64,000 nucleotides of DNA from Flavobacteriales bacterium. GTDB lineage: Bacteria > Bacteroidota > Bacteroidia > Flavobacteriales_F > PHOS-HE28. The position numbers and the translations under genes were made by a program. Location of the stretch: the NCBI GenBank assembly GCA_016788635.1, contig JAEUSU010000020.1, positions 62,001 through 126,000 of the forward strand. Direction: 5' to 3'. Numbering within the stretch: position 1 is the first letter of the stretch; each line of letters starts with the position of its first letter. The notes beneath the pieces were generated by a model. That model was given only the letters and a program-made list of their open reading frames with translations. It was not told the DNA's origin and did no database searches. Positions 1 through 9,348 of the stretch are shown here, piece by piece.

Positions 1-238
1 AGGTGCGGGTGGGGGCGAACTCGCCCAGCTTGTGGCCCACCATGTTCTCGGTCACATACACCGGGATGAACTTGTTGCCATTGTGCACGGCGAAGGTCAA
101 CCCCACGAACTCGGGGGTGATGGTGCTGGCACGCGACCAGGTCTTGATCACGGCCTTCTTGCCCGACTTCTGCGTATCGGTCACGCGCTTCGTCAGCTTG
201 TAGTGGACGAACGGGGGTTTCTTCAGTGAACGGCTCAT
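1..238 (-). CDS. rpsS: 30S ribosomal protein uS19 (partial, 3' end outside window)
   Basis: Small-subunit protein of the 30S head that contacts 16S rRNA near S13. The 79 visible codons begin [15 protein letters not shown] and continue through the conserved stretch ending in [12 protein letters not shown], which is diagnostic of S19. The reading frame runs off the left edge, so about ten C-terminal residues are missing here. The ATG at 238 follows the rplB stop by 9 nt, so this is the last visible gene of the ribosomal operon, and rplV and the rest of the S10 cluster should follow outside the window. Confidence 0.96.
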   Translation of the reverse strand, partial: MSRSLKKPPFVHYKLTKRVTDTQKSGKKAVIKTWSRASTITPEFVGLTFAVHNGNKFIPVYVTENMVGHKLGEFAPTRT

Positions 239-247
239 GGTTCAGGA

Positions 248-1090
248 TCAGTTGCTGGCGGCTTTGCTGTTGCGGCGTGCCACAATGAACTTGTTGGAGA
301 TGCGCTTCGGATGGCGCGTCTTCTTGCCTTTGGCGTAGAGGCCCTTGCGGCTGCGCGGGTGCCCGCCGGAGGCCTTGCCCTCGCCGCCACCCATGGGGTG
401 ATCGACCGGGTTCATGGCCACGGCACGCGTGCGGGGGCGGCGGCCCAGCCAGCGGCTGCGGCCGGCCTTGCCACTCTTCTGCAGCATGTGCTCGGAATTC
501 CCCACGGTACCCACGGTGGCCAGGCAGGCGCAGAGGACCATCCGTACCTCACCGCTTGGCATTTTGAGGGTGGCGTAGCGGCCTTCGCGGGCGTTCAGCT
601 GGGCGAATGTGCCTGCGCTGCGCGCCAGGGAGCCACCCTTGCCGGGCATCAACTCAATGTTGTGCACCAACGTTCCCAGGGGGATCTCCGACAGGGGCAG
701 GGTGTTGCCCACTTCCGGTGCCACGTCCTTGGTGCCGCTCAGGATGGTCATGCCCACCTTCAGGCCATTGGGGGCCAGGATGTAGCGCTTCTCGCCATCG
801 GCGTAGAACAACAGCGCGATGCGCGCGCTGCGGTTCGGATCGTATTCGATCGTCTTCACCGTGGCGGGTATGCCGTGCTTGTTCCGCTTGAAGTCGATGG
901 TGCGGTAGCGCTGCTTGTGACCACCGCCGATGTAGCGCATGGTCATTTTGCCCTGGTTGTTGCGGCCACCACTCTTCATGGTGCCGGCCAGCAGGCTGCG
1001 CTCGGGCACGTTGGTGGTGATGCCCTCGAAGTCGGTCACCACGCGGTGGCGGGTGCCGGGGGTAACGGGGTTGAGTTTCTTGACGCCCAT
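248..1090 (-). CDS. rplB: 50S ribosomal protein uL2
   Basis: Primary 23S rRNA-binding protein of the large subunit, required for subunit association and peptidyl transferase assembly. The 280-residue product has the expected length (about 275) and the conserved C-terminal segment [20 protein letters not shown], which contains the functionally important His. It lies 15 nt downstream of rplW and 9 nt upstream of rpsS, in the standard S10-operon order, and is surely cotranscribed with them. Confidence 0.98.
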   Translation of the reverse strand: MGVKKLNPVTPGTRHRVVTDFEGITTNVPERSLLAGTMKSGGRNNQGKMTMRYIGGGHKQRYRTIDFKRNKHGIPATVKTIEYDPNRSARIALLFYADGEKRYILAPNGLKVGMTILSGTKDVAPEVGNTLPLSEIPLGTLVHNIELMPGKGGSLARSAGTFAQLNAREGRYATLKMPSGEVRMVLCACLATVGTVGNSEHMLQKSGKAGRSRWLGRRPRTRAVAMNPVDHPMGGGEGKASGGHPRSRKGLYAKGKKTRHPKRISNKFIVARRNSKAASN

Positions 1091-1105
1091 GGCTCGCTCC
1101 TCGGG

Positions 1106-1408
1106 TTAGATGCTGCTGTAGAGGTCGATCGTATCGCCGTCTTTGAGGGACACGATGGCCTTCTTGTAACCGGCCGTGCGGCCGCGCAGGATGTTGGTCT
1201 TGGTGTAGCGGGTGCGGTTCTTGCCGCGCACCACCATGGTGCGCACGCCGGTCACCGTAACACCGTACTCCTTTTCCACCGCCTGCTTGATCTGGATCTT
1301 GTTGCTGGTGCGGGCCACTTCGAAACCGTAGTTGCCCTGCTTCTCGGCCTGGGCGCTCATCTTCTCGGAGATGATGGGCCGGATGAGGATCTCGCGCTGC
1401 TTGCTCAT
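1106..1408 (-). CDS. rplW: 50S ribosomal protein uL23
   Basis: Large-subunit protein at the tunnel exit, where trigger factor and the signal recognition particle dock. The 100-residue product begins MSKQREILIRPIISEKM and has the IKQAVEKEYGV and RTRYTK segments typical of L23. Its ATG overlaps the end of rplD by 4 nt, which suggests translational coupling. Confidence 0.96.
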   Translation of the reverse strand: MSKQREILIRPIISEKMSAQAEKQGNYGFEVARTSNKIQIKQAVEKEYGVTVTGVRTMVVRGKNRTRYTKTNILRGRTAGYKKAIVSLKDGDTIDLYSSI

Positions 1409-2037
1409 GACAGAAGGGTGGCTTCCAGCGGCGCGATCGCGTCCTTCACGATCAACACGCCGTTGCAGTTCATGATATCGTAGGTGTTCACATCGCTGGC
1501 CGTCACCACGCGGGCGCCGGGGATGTTGCGGGCGCTGAGCAGCACGTTGGCGTCGTGCGTGGGCACCACCACCAAGGCCTTGCGGGCGCCCAGCTCGAAC
1601 GCCTTCAGCATGGAGGCCATCTCCTTGGTCTTGGGAGCCTCGAGGCTTACGCTGTCCAGCACTTTGATGGCGCCATCCTTCGCCTTGTAGGTGAGGGCGC
1701 TGCGGCGGGCCAGGTCCTTCACCTTCTTGTTGAGCTTGAAGGAGTAGTCGCGGGGTTTGGGACCGAACACACGGGCACCACCCTTGAACAGCGGGCTCTT
1801 GATGCTGCCCTTGCGGGAGCCGCCCGTGCCCTTCTGGCGGTGCAGCTTCTTGGTGCTGCCGCTCACCTCGCTCTTCTCAAGCGTCTTGTGTGTGCCCTGG
1901 CGTTTGTTGGCCAGGTGCTGTTTCACGTCCAGCCAGATGGCGTGGTCGTTCGGCTGTGCGACCGCGAATACCGCGTCGTTCAGCTTGGCTTTTTTGCCGG
2001 TGGACTTGCCGTCCTTGCCGAAGATCTCGAGCTCCAT
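1405..2037 (-). CDS. rplD: 50S ribosomal protein uL4
   Basis: Large-subunit protein lining the exit tunnel. The 210 residues include the RQKGTGGSRKGSIKSPLFKGG loop region (about 68-88) that reaches into the tunnel. In gammaproteobacteria L4 also represses its own operon; whether it does so here cannot be seen. It sits one nucleotide after rplC and overlaps rplW by 4 nt. Confidence 0.97.
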   Translation of the reverse strand: MELEIFGKDGKSTGKKAKLNDAVFAVAQPNDHAIWLDVKQHLANKRQGTHKTLEKSEVSGSTKKLHRQKGTGGSRKGSIKSPLFKGGARVFGPKPRDYSFKLNKKVKDLARRSALTYKAKDGAIKVLDSVSLEAPKTKEMASMLKAFELGARKALVVVPTHDANVLLSARNIPGARVVTASDVNTYDIMNCNGVLIVKDAIAPLEATLLS

Positions 2038-2038
2038 C

Positions 2039-2656
2039 TTATTTCCAGATGATGACGTAAGTGCCCTTGGGGCCGGGGACGGACCCGCGCAGGAGCAGGA
2101 GGTTCCTTTCCTTGTCCACCTTCACCACCTTGAGGTTCTCGGTGGTGTGTTGTTCGCCGCCCTTGCGGCCCGCCATGCGCAGGCCTTTGAACACGCGGGC
2201 AGGGTAGGAGCTGCCACCCAGGGAACCGGGGGCGCGCGACCGGTCATGCTGACCGTGCGTGGTCTCGCCGACACCGCTGAACCCGTGCCGCTTCACCACG
2301 CCCTGGAAGCCCTTGCCCTTGCTGTTGCCGGTGACGGTCACGAAGCTGCCCTCCTCGAAGAGGTCCACTCCGATGGTGTCTCCGAGCTTCAGTTCCTGCT
2401 CGAACTCCTTGAACTCGTGGGCGCGCACCTTGGGGCCGGTGGCGGCCTTCTTGTAGTGGCCCTTCAGCGCGGATGGCGTGCTTTTCTCACGCCGTTCGCC
2501 GAAGGCGAGTTGAACGGCCTCGTAGCCGTCCTTCTCCTGTGTTTTCACGTGGGTCACCACGTTGGGGGCCGCCTCGATCACGGTGCAGCCGACCAGCTGC
2601 CCGTCCGTGTCGTACAGGCTGGTCATCCCGATCTTTTTTCCGATCAATCCGCTCAT
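2039..2656 (-). CDS. rplC: 50S ribosomal protein uL3
   Basis: Early-assembly protein of the large subunit near the peptidyl transferase centre. The start at 2656 ([13 protein letters not shown]) is chosen because it matches the conserved L3 N-terminus; an in-frame ATG 13 codons upstream adds a non-conserved sequence that would run into the spacer after rpsJ. This gives 205 residues, the usual length. The [15 protein letters not shown] loop carries the Gln region methylated in some bacteria. It lies 19 nt after rpsJ. Confidence 0.97.
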   Translation of the reverse strand: MSGLIGKKIGMTSLYDTDGQLVGCTVIEAAPNVVTHVKTQEKDGYEAVQLAFGERREKSTPSALKGHYKKAATGPKVRAHEFKEFEQELKLGDTIGVDLFEEGSFVTVTGNSKGKGFQGVVKRHGFSGVGETTHGQHDRSRAPGSLGGSSYPARVFKGLRMAGRKGGEQHTTENLKVVKVDKERNLLLLRGSVPGPKGTYVIIWK

Positions 2657-2675
2657 GGCTGTTTCGTGTTGGCGG

Positions 2676-2981
2676 TCAGACCTTGATCTCCACATCCACG
2701 CCGCTGGGGAGCTCCAGTTTCATCAGGGCGTCGATCGTCTTGCTGCTGCTGCTGTAGATGTCCATCAGGCGCTTGTAGCTGCACAGCTGGAACTGTTCGC
2801 GCGCCTTCTTGTTGACGTGCGGCGAACGCAGCACGGTGAAGATGCGCTTGTGCGTAGGCAGGGGGATGGGCCCGCTGACCACGGCGCCCGTGCTCTTCAC
2901 GGTCTTCACGATCTTCTCGGCGCTCTTGTCGACGAGGTTGTGGTCGTAAGACCGCAACTTGATCCGGATCTTCTGGCTCAT
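2676..2981 (-). CDS. rpsJ: 30S ribosomal protein uS10
   Basis: Small-subunit head protein that also acts as NusE, pairing with NusB in antitermination. The 101 residues contain GPIPLPT and the [12 protein letters not shown] loop, both highly conserved in S10. The gene lies directly after fusA (15 nt) with no tuf between them, which joins the str and S10 clusters into one transcription unit. Confidence 0.98.
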   Translation of the reverse strand: MSQKIRIKLRSYDHNLVDKSAEKIVKTVKSTGAVVSGPIPLPTHKRIFTVLRSPHVNKKAREQFQLCSYKRLMDIYSSSSKTIDALMKLELPSGVDVEIKV

Positions 2982-2996
2982 GCTTGCTGCGGTGGT

Positions 2997-5102
2997 TTAG
3001 GCGGACACTTTGCCCCGCACCTTGGCCAGCACGGCCTCGGTGATGTTGTTGGGGGCTTGTTGGTAATGGCTGAATTCCATGGTGCTGCTGGCGCGGCCCG
3101 AGCTCATCGTGCGCAATGAGGTCACGTAGCCGAACATCTCGCTCAGGGGCACCTTGCCCTTGATGGCCTTGGCACCGGCACGGTCGTCCATGCCTTCAAT
3201 GGTGCCGCGGCGGCGGTTCAGGTCGCCCACGATGTCGCCCATGTTCTCCTCGGGTGTCACCACCTCGATCTTCATGATGGGCTCAAGCAGGACAGGATTG
3301 CACTTGGGCAGCGCGGTGCGGAAGGCGCTCTTCGCGCAAATCTCGAAGCTCAGCGCGTCGGAGTCCACGTTGTGGTAGCTGCCATCGTACAGGGTCACTT
3401 TCAGGCTCTCCATCGGGTAGCCGGCCAGAACCCCGTTCTTCAGTGAGGCCTCGAAGCCCTTGGCCACAGGCTGGATGAATTCCTTGGGGATCACGCCGCC
3501 TTTGATCTCATCGATGAATTCCAGGCCGGTCTTCTCCGGATCGGTCTGGGGCTCGATGCGCACGTGGATGTCGGCGAACTTACCGCGGCCACCCGTCTGC
3601 TTCTTGTACAGTTCGCGGTGTTCCACGGTGCCGGTGATGGCCTCCTTGTACTTCACCTGCGGGGCGCCCTGGTTGCATTCCACCTTGAATTCGCGACGCA
3701 TGCGGTCCACGATGATCTCCAGGTGCAATTCGCCCATGCCGCTGATCACGGTCTGGGCCGTTTCCTCGTCGGTGTGCACTTTGAAGGTGGGGTCCTCCTC
3801 GGCCAGTTTGGCCAGGGCGTTGCCCATCTTGTCCATGTCCGCCTGGGTCTTGGGTTCCACGGCGAGTCCGATCACGGGCTCGGGGAAGCTCATGCTCTCC
3901 AGGATGATGGGCTTGTCCTCGCCACAGAGCGTGTCGCCTGTACGGATATCCTTGAAGCCCACGGCCGCGCCGATGTCACCCGCTTCGATCACCTCCACGG
4001 GATTCTGTTTGTTGGCGTGCATCTGGAAGATGCGGCTGATGCGCTCCTTGCGGCCCGAACGCATGTTCATCACGTAGCTGCCGGCATCCACCTTGCCGCT
4101 GTAGCAGCGGAAGAAGGCCAGACGGCCCACGTAGGGGTCGGTGGCGATCTTGAAGGCCAGCGAGGCCATGGGCTCGCTGACATCGGGACGGCGCACCACT
4201 TCTTCGCCGGAGTCGGGGTCCGTACCCGTAACGGCCGCGATGTCCATCGGGCTGGGCAGGTAGGCCATCACCGCGTCGAGCATGGTCTGCACGCCCTTGT
4301 TCTTGAAGGCGCTTCCACAGAGCACCGGGGTGATGCTCATGTTGATCGTGCTGATGCGTACGGCGTTCATGATCTCGGCCTCGGTGAGGCTGTCGGGATC
4401 GGCGAAATACTTCTCCATCAGGGTGTCATCGCTTTCGGCGACGGCCTCGATGAGCTTGTCACGCCACTCCTTCACTGTTTCGACCAAGTCCTCGGGAATG
4501 GGAACCTCCTTCCAGGTCATGCCCTGGTCGGATTCGTTCCATACCATGCCCCGGTTGTTGATGAGGTCCACCACGCCTTTGAAGTCGGCCTCGGCGCCGA
4601 TGGGCACCTGCAGTGGCACGGGGCGGGCGCCCAAACGCTCGCGGATCTGGTTGACCACGTTGAAGAAGTCCGCACCGCTGCGGTCCATCTTGTTCACGAA
4701 GGCCAGGCGCGGCACCTCGTACTTGTTGGCCTGGCGCCACACGGTCTCGCTCTGGGGCTCCACACCGCCCACGGCGCAGAAAAGCGCCACGGCTCCATCG
4801 AGCACGCGCAGGCTGCGCTCCACCTCCACGGTGAAGTCCACGTGGCCCGGTGTGTCGATCAGGTTGATCTTGTAACGCTGGCCGCGGTAATCCCAGCTGG
4901 TGGTGGTGGCGGCGCTGGTGATGGTGATGCCGCGCTCCTGCTCCTGCTCCATCCAATCCATGGTGGCGGCACCGTCGTGCACCTCGCCGATCTTGTGGAC
5001 CAGGCCAGTGTAATAGAGGATGCGCTCGGACGTGGTGGTCTTGCCGGCATCAATGTGCGCCATGATGCCGATGTTGCGCGTGTATTTGAGGTCGCGGGCC
5101 AT
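2997..5102 (-). CDS. fusA: Translation elongation factor G
   Basis: Ribosome translocase and, with RRF, recycling factor; a cytosolic GTPase. The 701-residue length is normal for the full five-domain protein. GTPase motifs are visible: G1 AHIDAGKTT (15-23), G3 DTPGHVDF (83-90), G4 NKMD (137-140) and the CGSAFKNKG segment after them. Domain IV and V sequences such as [12 protein letters not shown] and the C-terminal region ending SHYQQAPNN are intact. It sits between rpsG (18 nt upstream) and rpsJ, as in bacterial str operons. Confidence 0.98.
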   Translation of the reverse strand: MARDLKYTRNIGIMAHIDAGKTTTSERILYYTGLVHKIGEVHDGAATMDWMEQEQERGITITSAATTTSWDYRGQRYKINLIDTPGHVDFTVEVERSLRVLDGAVALFCAVGGVEPQSETVWRQANKYEVPRLAFVNKMDRSGADFFNVVNQIRERLGARPVPLQVPIGAEADFKGVVDLINNRGMVWNESDQGMTWKEVPIPEDLVETVKEWRDKLIEAVAESDDTLMEKYFADPDSLTEAEIMNAVRISTINMSITPVLCGSAFKNKGVQTMLDAVMAYLPSPMDIAAVTGTDPDSGEEVVRRPDVSEPMASLAFKIATDPYVGRLAFFRCYSGKVDAGSYVMNMRSGRKERISRIFQMHANKQNPVEVIEAGDIGAAVGFKDIRTGDTLCGEDKPIILESMSFPEPVIGLAVEPKTQADMDKMGNALAKLAEEDPTFKVHTDEETAQTVISGMGELHLEIIVDRMRREFKVECNQGAPQVKYKEAITGTVEHRELYKKQTGGRGKFADIHVRIEPQTDPEKTGLEFIDEIKGGVIPKEFIQPVAKGFEASLKNGVLAGYPMESLKVTLYDGSYHNVDSDALSFEICAKSAFRTALPKCNPVLLEPIMKIEVVTPEENMGDIVGDLNRRRGTIEGMDDRAGAKAIKGKVPLSEMFGYVTSLRTMSSGRASSTMEFSHYQQAPNNITEAVLAKVRGKVSA

Positions 5103-5120
5103 GTGGCTGGTTGCGTTGGC

Positions 5121-5585
5121 TTAGAAGCGGAAGTGACTGAAGGCCTTGTTCGCTTCGGCCATTTTGTGGACTTCTTCTTTCTTCTTGAAGGCCGCACCTT
5201 CTTCCTTGGCGGCGGCCATGATCTCATTGGCGAGCTTCTGGGCCATGCTGCGCTCATTGCGGCCGCGGCTGTAGCCGATCAGCCACTTCATGGCCAGGCT
5301 TTTCTTGCGGTCCTCGCGAACCTGCTGGGGGATCTGGAAGTTCGCACCACCTACACGGCGGGTGCGCACCTCCACCTGGGGGGTGACGTTGCTCAACGCC
5401 TTGCGCCAGATCTCCAGGCCATCCTCGCCGCTTTTCTCGGCGATGATGTCGATGGCATTGTAGAAGATGCCGAAGGCCTTGTTCTTCTTGCCCTCGAACA
5501 TCAGATTGTTCACGAAGCGCGTCACCTGCTCATCGCCGAACCGGGGGTCGGGCAGTGTGGTGCGTTTGATGGCTTTCTTGCGCAT
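5121..5585 (-). CDS. rpsG: 30S ribosomal protein uS7
   Basis: Primary assembly protein of the 30S head that contacts E-site tRNA and mRNA. The 154 residues begin [18 protein letters not shown] and include [11 protein letters not shown] and the C-terminal AFSHFRF. It follows rpsL by 13 nt in the same operon. Confidence 0.98.
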   Translation of the reverse strand: MRKKAIKRTTLPDPRFGDEQVTRFVNNLMFEGKKNKAFGIFYNAIDIIAEKSGEDGLEIWRKALSNVTPQVEVRTRRVGGANFQIPQQVREDRKKSLAMKWLIGYSRGRNERSMAQKLANEIMAAAKEEGAAFKKKEEVHKMAEANKAFSHFRF

Positions 5586-5598
5586 GGTCCTTCAGGGT

Positions 5599-5982
5599 TC
5601 AGGCTTTCTTCTCCTTGGGCTTCTTGGTGCCGTACTTCGAACGACGCTGGTTGCGGCCTTCCACACCGGCGGTATCGAGCACGCCACGCACGATGTGGTA
5701 CTTCACACCGGGTAGGTCCTTCACCCTGCCGCCACGCACCAACACGATGCTGTGCTCCTGCAGGTTGTGGCCCTCACCGCCGATGTAGGCGATCACCTCA
5801 TACTTGTTCGTAAGGCGCACCTTGGCCACCTTCCGAAGCGCCGAGTTCGGCTTCTTCGGCGTGGTGGTGTACACCTTGGTGCACACACCACGGCGTTGCG
5901 GGCATTGCGTCAGCGCCACGCTCTTGCTCTTGTAGGTCGCGCTCTGACGGCCCTTGCGGATCAACTGTTGGATCGTTGGCAT
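5599..5982 (-). CDS. rpsL: 30S ribosomal protein uS12
   Basis: Decoding-centre protein that monitors codon-anticodon pairing. The 127 residues contain [12 protein letters not shown] (40-51) and [13 protein letters not shown] (84-96). The lysines whose substitution gives streptomycin resistance in other bacteria are unchanged, so the sequence predicts the sensitive form. First gene of the operon, about 58 nt after the predicted transcription start. Confidence 0.98.
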   Translation of the reverse strand: MPTIQQLIRKGRQSATYKSKSVALTQCPQRRGVCTKVYTTTPKKPNSALRKVAKVRLTNKYEVIAYIGGEGHNLQEHSIVLVRGGRVKDLPGVKYHIVRGVLDTAGVEGRNQRRSKYGTKKPKEKKA

Positions 5983-6045
5983 GAAAGCTCCGTTTCGTCC
6001 TGTTTATCAGCCGTTTTCGTTGCCCAGATGGGTGAAAAAGGGCTG

Positions 6046-6075
6046 CAAATGTAGCGGAATGCACCTTTCAACCAA
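6046..6075 (-). promoter_or_regulatory. Promoter of the str/S10 ribosomal operon
   Basis: On the minus strand TTG (6075-6073) is followed by exactly 19 nt and then TACATTTG (6053-6046). This is the full Bacteroidota housekeeping promoter TTG-N19-TAnnTTTG. Transcription should start near 6040, giving a leader of roughly 58 nt before the rpsL ATG at 5982. It is the only promoter I found here with both elements at the ideal spacing. Confidence 0.8.
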
Positions 6076-6263
6076 CTGCTGTTGAAGGAAAATTCCTGAG
6101 GGGTGGTGCATGTGGTGTCCGCAGGCCTGTGCCAGGCACGCTTGTGTATAATGGTAACACTCAGAAAGACAGGCCTTTGAAGTGCCTTGCAAGGGGAAGG
6201 GCACGCACCCGTGGTCGGCCCTTGTAGTGGTCAAGTAACAAACCTGTCCTTGGGCAGACTTCA

Positions 6264-6282
6264 TACCTTTGATAGCATCAAA
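6264..6282 (+). promoter_or_regulatory. Predicted -7 element with overlapping inverted repeat before the Fic gene
   Basis: TACCTTTG at 6264-6271 matches TAnnTTTG. The half-sites TTTGAT (6268-6273) and ATCAAA (6277-6282) form a perfect 6-bp inverted repeat with a 3-nt spacer that overlaps it, 11 nt before the ATG at 6294. A protein bound there would cover the promoter, so autoregulation through the Fic protein's C-terminal winged-helix region is possible. No -33 TTG lies at normal spacing. The rest of the 311-nt gap between rpsL and this gene holds only the ribosomal promoter; I see no other gene or RNA in it. Confidence 0.5.
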
Positions 6283-6293
6283 TGGTTCTATAA

Positions 6294-7295
6294 ATGATCG
6301 ATTCAGGCTACACCTTTTATACCCTGCAGAGCCGCATGTTGCATTTGCTGGCCTCCATCCACCACCGGTTGGGGGAGGTGCAGGCAAGGCATCTTCAACA
6401 TCCTGAGCCCGAGCTGGAAAGGGCCTATCGAGTGAGCGCGGTACAGGCCACGCTGGCGTTGGAAGGCACCATGCTGGGCACCTTGCCGGTGGCCGAGTTG
6501 GTAGACCGGCCGCTGCATACCGGCGGTCAGGTGTCCTTGGAAGTGTTGAACACGCATCACGCCATGGACCTGCTACCGGAGCTGGACCCCTTCACTGCAG
6601 CTGACCTGCGCCGCGCTCACGGTACGCTCATGCATGGCCTGGCTTTGGATGCCGGCCACTACCGCACCGGGCCCATGGATGTGGTGTATGGTGAACCCGA
6701 ACCTATCCGCGTGGCGGATGCGGTCCACCTTCCTGTTCAAGTGGACGAACTGCTTTACCTCGTGGAGAATGACGAGATGCCCACCTTGATCACCAGTTGC
6801 GTGCTGCATTTCGGGCTGGTCTACTTGCGGCCCTTCACCGCTGGAAACGGCCGAATGGCGAGGCTCTGGCAACGGCAGGTGCTCATGCGCCAATGGCCGG
6901 TCTTCGCCTTTCTGCCCGTAGAGGCCTTCATCCAGCGCACCGAGCCTGCGTACTATGCGGCGCTCGCCTACGCCGATCGACAGGGGGATTGTGGCGGCTT
7001 CATCCGCTACATGATGGAGCGCATCGACGAGGCCCTGGCGGAGTTGTTGGCAACCCCGCATCCACGCCCGGCAGCGAACGACCGCATCGCCATTTTCCTG
7101 AAGGAGCAAGGGGGCAAGGTCTTCCGCCGCCAGGACTACATGCGCTTCTTTCCGGAGCTCAGCGGTGTGAGCGCCACGCGTGACCTGTCCCAAGCCGTGA
7201 ATGAGGGGCGCTTGGAAAGGAGGGGGGAAAAGCGGAACGCGAACTACCGGATGAGCGTGGTGCCGGAACGGAACGGAGTCCCGCAGCGCGCTTAG
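6294..7295 (+). CDS. Fic-domain protein with substituted catalytic histidine and C-terminal winged-helix region
   Basis: Fic enzymes normally transfer AMP or related groups to target hydroxyls using the motif HPFx(D/E)GNGRxxR. Here the motif (179-190) reads RPFTAGNGRMAR: the catalytic His is Arg179 (codon CGG at 6828) and the usual Asp/Glu is Ala183. The phosphate-binding GNGRxxR part is intact. An N-terminal inhibitory-helix motif, TLALEG at 53-58, fits (S/T)xxxE(G/N), so the fold looks like a class II Fic protein. Residues about 262-320 resemble a winged helix-turn-helix, as in many Fic proteins of this size (333 aa). The ATG at 6294 fits the promoter upstream. Whether the protein is an inactive nucleotide sensor and regulator or has another chemistry is open. 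Confidence 0.85.
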   Translation: MIDSGYTFYTLQSRMLHLLASIHHRLGEVQARHLQHPEPELERAYRVSAVQATLALEGTMLGTLPVAELVDRPLHTGGQVSLEVLNTHHAMDLLPELDPFTAADLRRAHGTLMHGLALDAGHYRTGPMDVVYGEPEPIRVADAVHLPVQVDELLYLVENDEMPTLITSCVLHFGLVYLRPFTAGNGRMARLWQRQVLMRQWPVFAFLPVEAFIQRTEPAYYAALAYADRQGDCGGFIRYMMERIDEALAELLATPHPRPAANDRIAIFLKEQGGKVFRRQDYMRFFPELSGVSATRDLSQAVNEGRLERRGEKRNANYRMSVVPERNGVPQRA

Positions 7296-8209
7296 AACTT
7301 CGCGCGGCTCTTACGGCCGATGCGCTTCTTGCCGCGCATCCAACTGTAGCGCTGCTTGTAGAAGTTGGACTGTCCCCGGATGACCCTGCTGTAGGTGAAG
7401 GTCATCGTCAGGTAGCTGTCGTTGTGGGTGGGGTCACCTCGCTTCTGGCCCGCACTGTACTGGATGGGGTCGGGGATGGGGCCGGGACCATCGTCCACGT
7501 AGCTGGTCTGGTTGGCCAGGTCCACGGCCAGCTGGCTGGGCAGGTCGGCCGGGTTGGCGTAGGTGGTGCTGGCATCGTCGATGTAATCGCTGAAGGTGGT
7601 GCGCCAGCCGAAATCGAAACCGAAGCGATGTTTGCGCCGCTTGGTGAAATGAAAGCCGATGCCCGCAGGGATGGCGAAGCCGACCTTGCTGTACTCCTGC
7701 ATCTCCGTGGTCAAGGGACGCAACGCATGGAACTCGCCCTGGCGGTTGATCTGCCCTTGTGGGTTGGACCAGTACAAGGCGGCGCCGGCGTAAACGAACA
7801 AGCGGAAATCCGTGCGGTAACGACCGCGGCCTCCCACGTCGTTATCCTGGTAGATGGTCACTTCCGGCCGGAAGTAGAACTCGAACATGTCGTTCCGGAA
7901 GTTCAGGTTGCGGCCCACCCGTGGCGGGTTGGTGCTGAGCGCATCCGCCCCTTGCAGGCGGAAGTACAACAGACCCGCGTTCAGGCTGATGGTACGGTTG
8001 ATCTTGCGCCGTGCGAAGCCACCCAATGCCCAGCGTGTCTGGCTGAGCTTCATGTCCCAGATGAAATCGCGGCGCGGTTTCTCCTTGCCACCCATCTCGC
8101 CCAGGTAGTTGCTGGCACCCACGTGCACACCGAAATCCCACGCGTACTGCGCAGTAGCCGAGGACCCGCACAACGCGCCTAGGACAAGCAAAAGGATTCT
8201 GGAACGCAT
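7292..8209 (-). CDS. DUF6089-type outer-membrane beta-barrel protein
   Basis: Predicted secreted outer-membrane protein of 305 residues. A signal peptide (MRSRILLLVLGALCGSSATAQ) is followed by YAWDFGVHVGASNYLGEMGG and later RNLNFRNDMFEFYFRPEV, FVYAGAALYWSNPQG and PAGIGFHF, a pattern I recognise from the Bacteroidota DUF6089 family; its function is unknown to me. The start at 8209 is preferred over one 19 codons upstream because the predicted promoter at 8237-8244 lies between them. The stop overlaps the convergent Fic gene by 4 nt. The C-terminus is strongly basic. Confidence 0.75.
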   Translation of the reverse strand: MRSRILLLVLGALCGSSATAQYAWDFGVHVGASNYLGEMGGKEKPRRDFIWDMKLSQTRWALGGFARRKINRTISLNAGLLYFRLQGADALSTNPPRVGRNLNFRNDMFEFYFRPEVTIYQDNDVGGRGRYRTDFRLFVYAGAALYWSNPQGQINRQGEFHALRPLTTEMQEYSKVGFAIPAGIGFHFTKRRKHRFGFDFGWRTTFSDYIDDASTTYANPADLPSQLAVDLANQTSYVDDGPGPIPDPIQYSAGQKRGDPTHNDSYLTMTFTYSRVIRGQSNFYKQRYSWMRGKKRIGRKSRAKF

Positions 8210-8236
8210 GGTCAGCACCTTCCCCGCAGGGATGGG

Positions 8237-8244
8237 CAAACATA
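8237..8244 (-). promoter_or_regulatory. Predicted -7 element for the DUF6089 gene
   Basis: TATGTTTG on the minus strand is a perfect TAnnTTTG match, 27 nt before the ATG at 8209. The triplet 19 nt further upstream is ATG rather than TTG, a weak -33 element. Confidence 0.6.
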
Positions 8245-8317
8245 ACAAAAGACCTTGCGTGTTCATGTGTGCTGCTTGTACGGGATTTTTCCACGATCCG
8301 CTCCCGTGCGGTCCATC

Positions 8318-8325
8318 TACCTTCG
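8318..8325 (+). promoter_or_regulatory. Predicted start-proximal -7 element of the nitronate monooxygenase gene
   Basis: TACCTTCG ends 7 nt before the ATG at 8333, so the transcript would begin only about 3-4 nt before the coding sequence. The same octamer occurs in the palindromic promoter at 32096-32111. Confidence 0.5.
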
Positions 8326-8332
8326 CCGCCCG

Positions 8333-9289
8333 ATGAGGAACCGGGTGACCGCATTATTCGGCTGCACGCATCCCTTGGTGCAGGCCGGCATGATCTGGTG
8401 CAGCGGCTGGAGGCTGGCCTCGGCCGTGAGCAATGCCGGTGGGCTGGGGCTGATCGGCTCCGGCAGCATGTACCCCGAAGTGCTTCGGGAGCACATTCGC
8501 AAGTGCAAGGCCGCGACTGACAAGCCCTTCGGGGTGAACGTGCCAATGCTCTACCCGGACATCGACAAGCACATGGCCATCATTGCCGAGGAGGGTGTAC
8601 GCATCGTGTTCACCAGCGCAGGGAATCCAGCGGCCTGGGCAGGATGGTTGAAGGAGCGCGGCATCACCGTGGTGCATGTGGTGAGCAGCGTGAAGTTCGC
8701 CCGCAAGGCGGAAGAAGCAGGTGTGGACGCGGTGGTGGCGGAGGGCTTTGAGGCGGGCGGCCACAACGGACGCGAGGAGACCACCACCTTGGTGCTCGTA
8801 CCCATGGTGCGCGATGCGGTGAAGATCCCCGTCATCGCTGCCGGGGGCATCGCCGATGGCCGGGCCATGGCGGCAGCCTTCTGCCTGGGGGCGGAAGCCG
8901 TGCAGGTTGGCAGCCGGTTCGTGGTCTCTCAGGAGAGCAGCGCGCATGAGGCGTTCAAGCAACAGGTGATCGAGACAGGAGAGGGTGGTACACAGCTGAC
9001 CCTGAAGGAATTGGCTCCCGTACGACTGATCCGCAATCCTTTTTTCGAGCAGGTGCAGCAGGCCTATGGCCGCTGTGCTACGGCGGAGGAGCTCAAGACC
9101 ATCCTGGGCCGCGCCCGCGCCAAGCGGGGCATGTTCGAGGGCGACCTGGTGGAGGGTGAATTGGAGATCGGTCAGGTGGCGGGCGCCTTGAACGATCTGC
9201 TGCCTGCCGGTGAGATCGTTCGCCGGATCATGGATGAATTCCGCCACACTGCAGCATCGCTTCCCGGCTTGGCCGGTCTTCACGCGTGA
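8333..9289 (+). CDS. Nitronate monooxygenase / FabK-like FMN-dependent TIM-barrel oxidoreductase
   Basis: Predicted cytosolic flavoenzyme of 318 residues, in the superfamily of nitronate monooxygenase (2-nitropropane dioxygenase) and enoyl-ACP reductase FabK. Diagnostic segments are HPLVQAGM near the N-terminus, EGFEAGGHNG (catalytic His/FMN region), AAGGIADGR and GAEAVQVGSRF (FMN phosphate binding). The start MRNRVTALFG at 8333 is chosen because the upstream in-frame extension covers the promoter region and is not conserved-looking. The sequence alone does not separate nitroalkane oxidation from fatty-acid enoyl reduction; no fatty-acid genes are adjacent, which slightly favours the former. 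Confidence 0.85.
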   Translation: MRNRVTALFGCTHPLVQAGMIWCSGWRLASAVSNAGGLGLIGSGSMYPEVLREHIRKCKAATDKPFGVNVPMLYPDIDKHMAIIAEEGVRIVFTSAGNPAAWAGWLKERGITVVHVVSSVKFARKAEEAGVDAVVAEGFEAGGHNGREETTTLVLVPMVRDAVKIPVIAAGGIADGRAMAAAFCLGAEAVQVGSRFVVSQESSAHEAFKQQVIETGEGGTQLTLKELAPVRLIRNPFFEQVQQAYGRCATAEELKTILGRARAKRGMFEGDLVEGELEIGQVAGALNDLLPAGEIVRRIMDEFRHTAASLPGLAGLHA

Positions 9290-9348
9290 GCCACGGCAAC
9301 AAGTCCCCCCGTTTGAACGTCTATCTTCCGGCAACGATCCCGCCAGTC

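Noticed and set aside
2657..2695. N-terminal extension of rplC (13 codons)
   Set aside because: The L3 family starts at [11 protein letters not shown]; the extension fills the intercistronic spacer and is not conserved-looking.
3564..5813. 749-codon open frame on the plus strand across fusA, rpsG and rpsL
   Set aside because: Antisense to three certain ribosomal or elongation-factor genes; long shadows are expected in GC-rich DNA. Its His/Gly/Val-rich composition is typical of such shadows.
1..6075. Missing tuf between fusA and rpsJ as an anomaly
   Set aside because: I recall this arrangement, with tuf elsewhere, as common in Bacteroidota, so it is not treated as a deletion.
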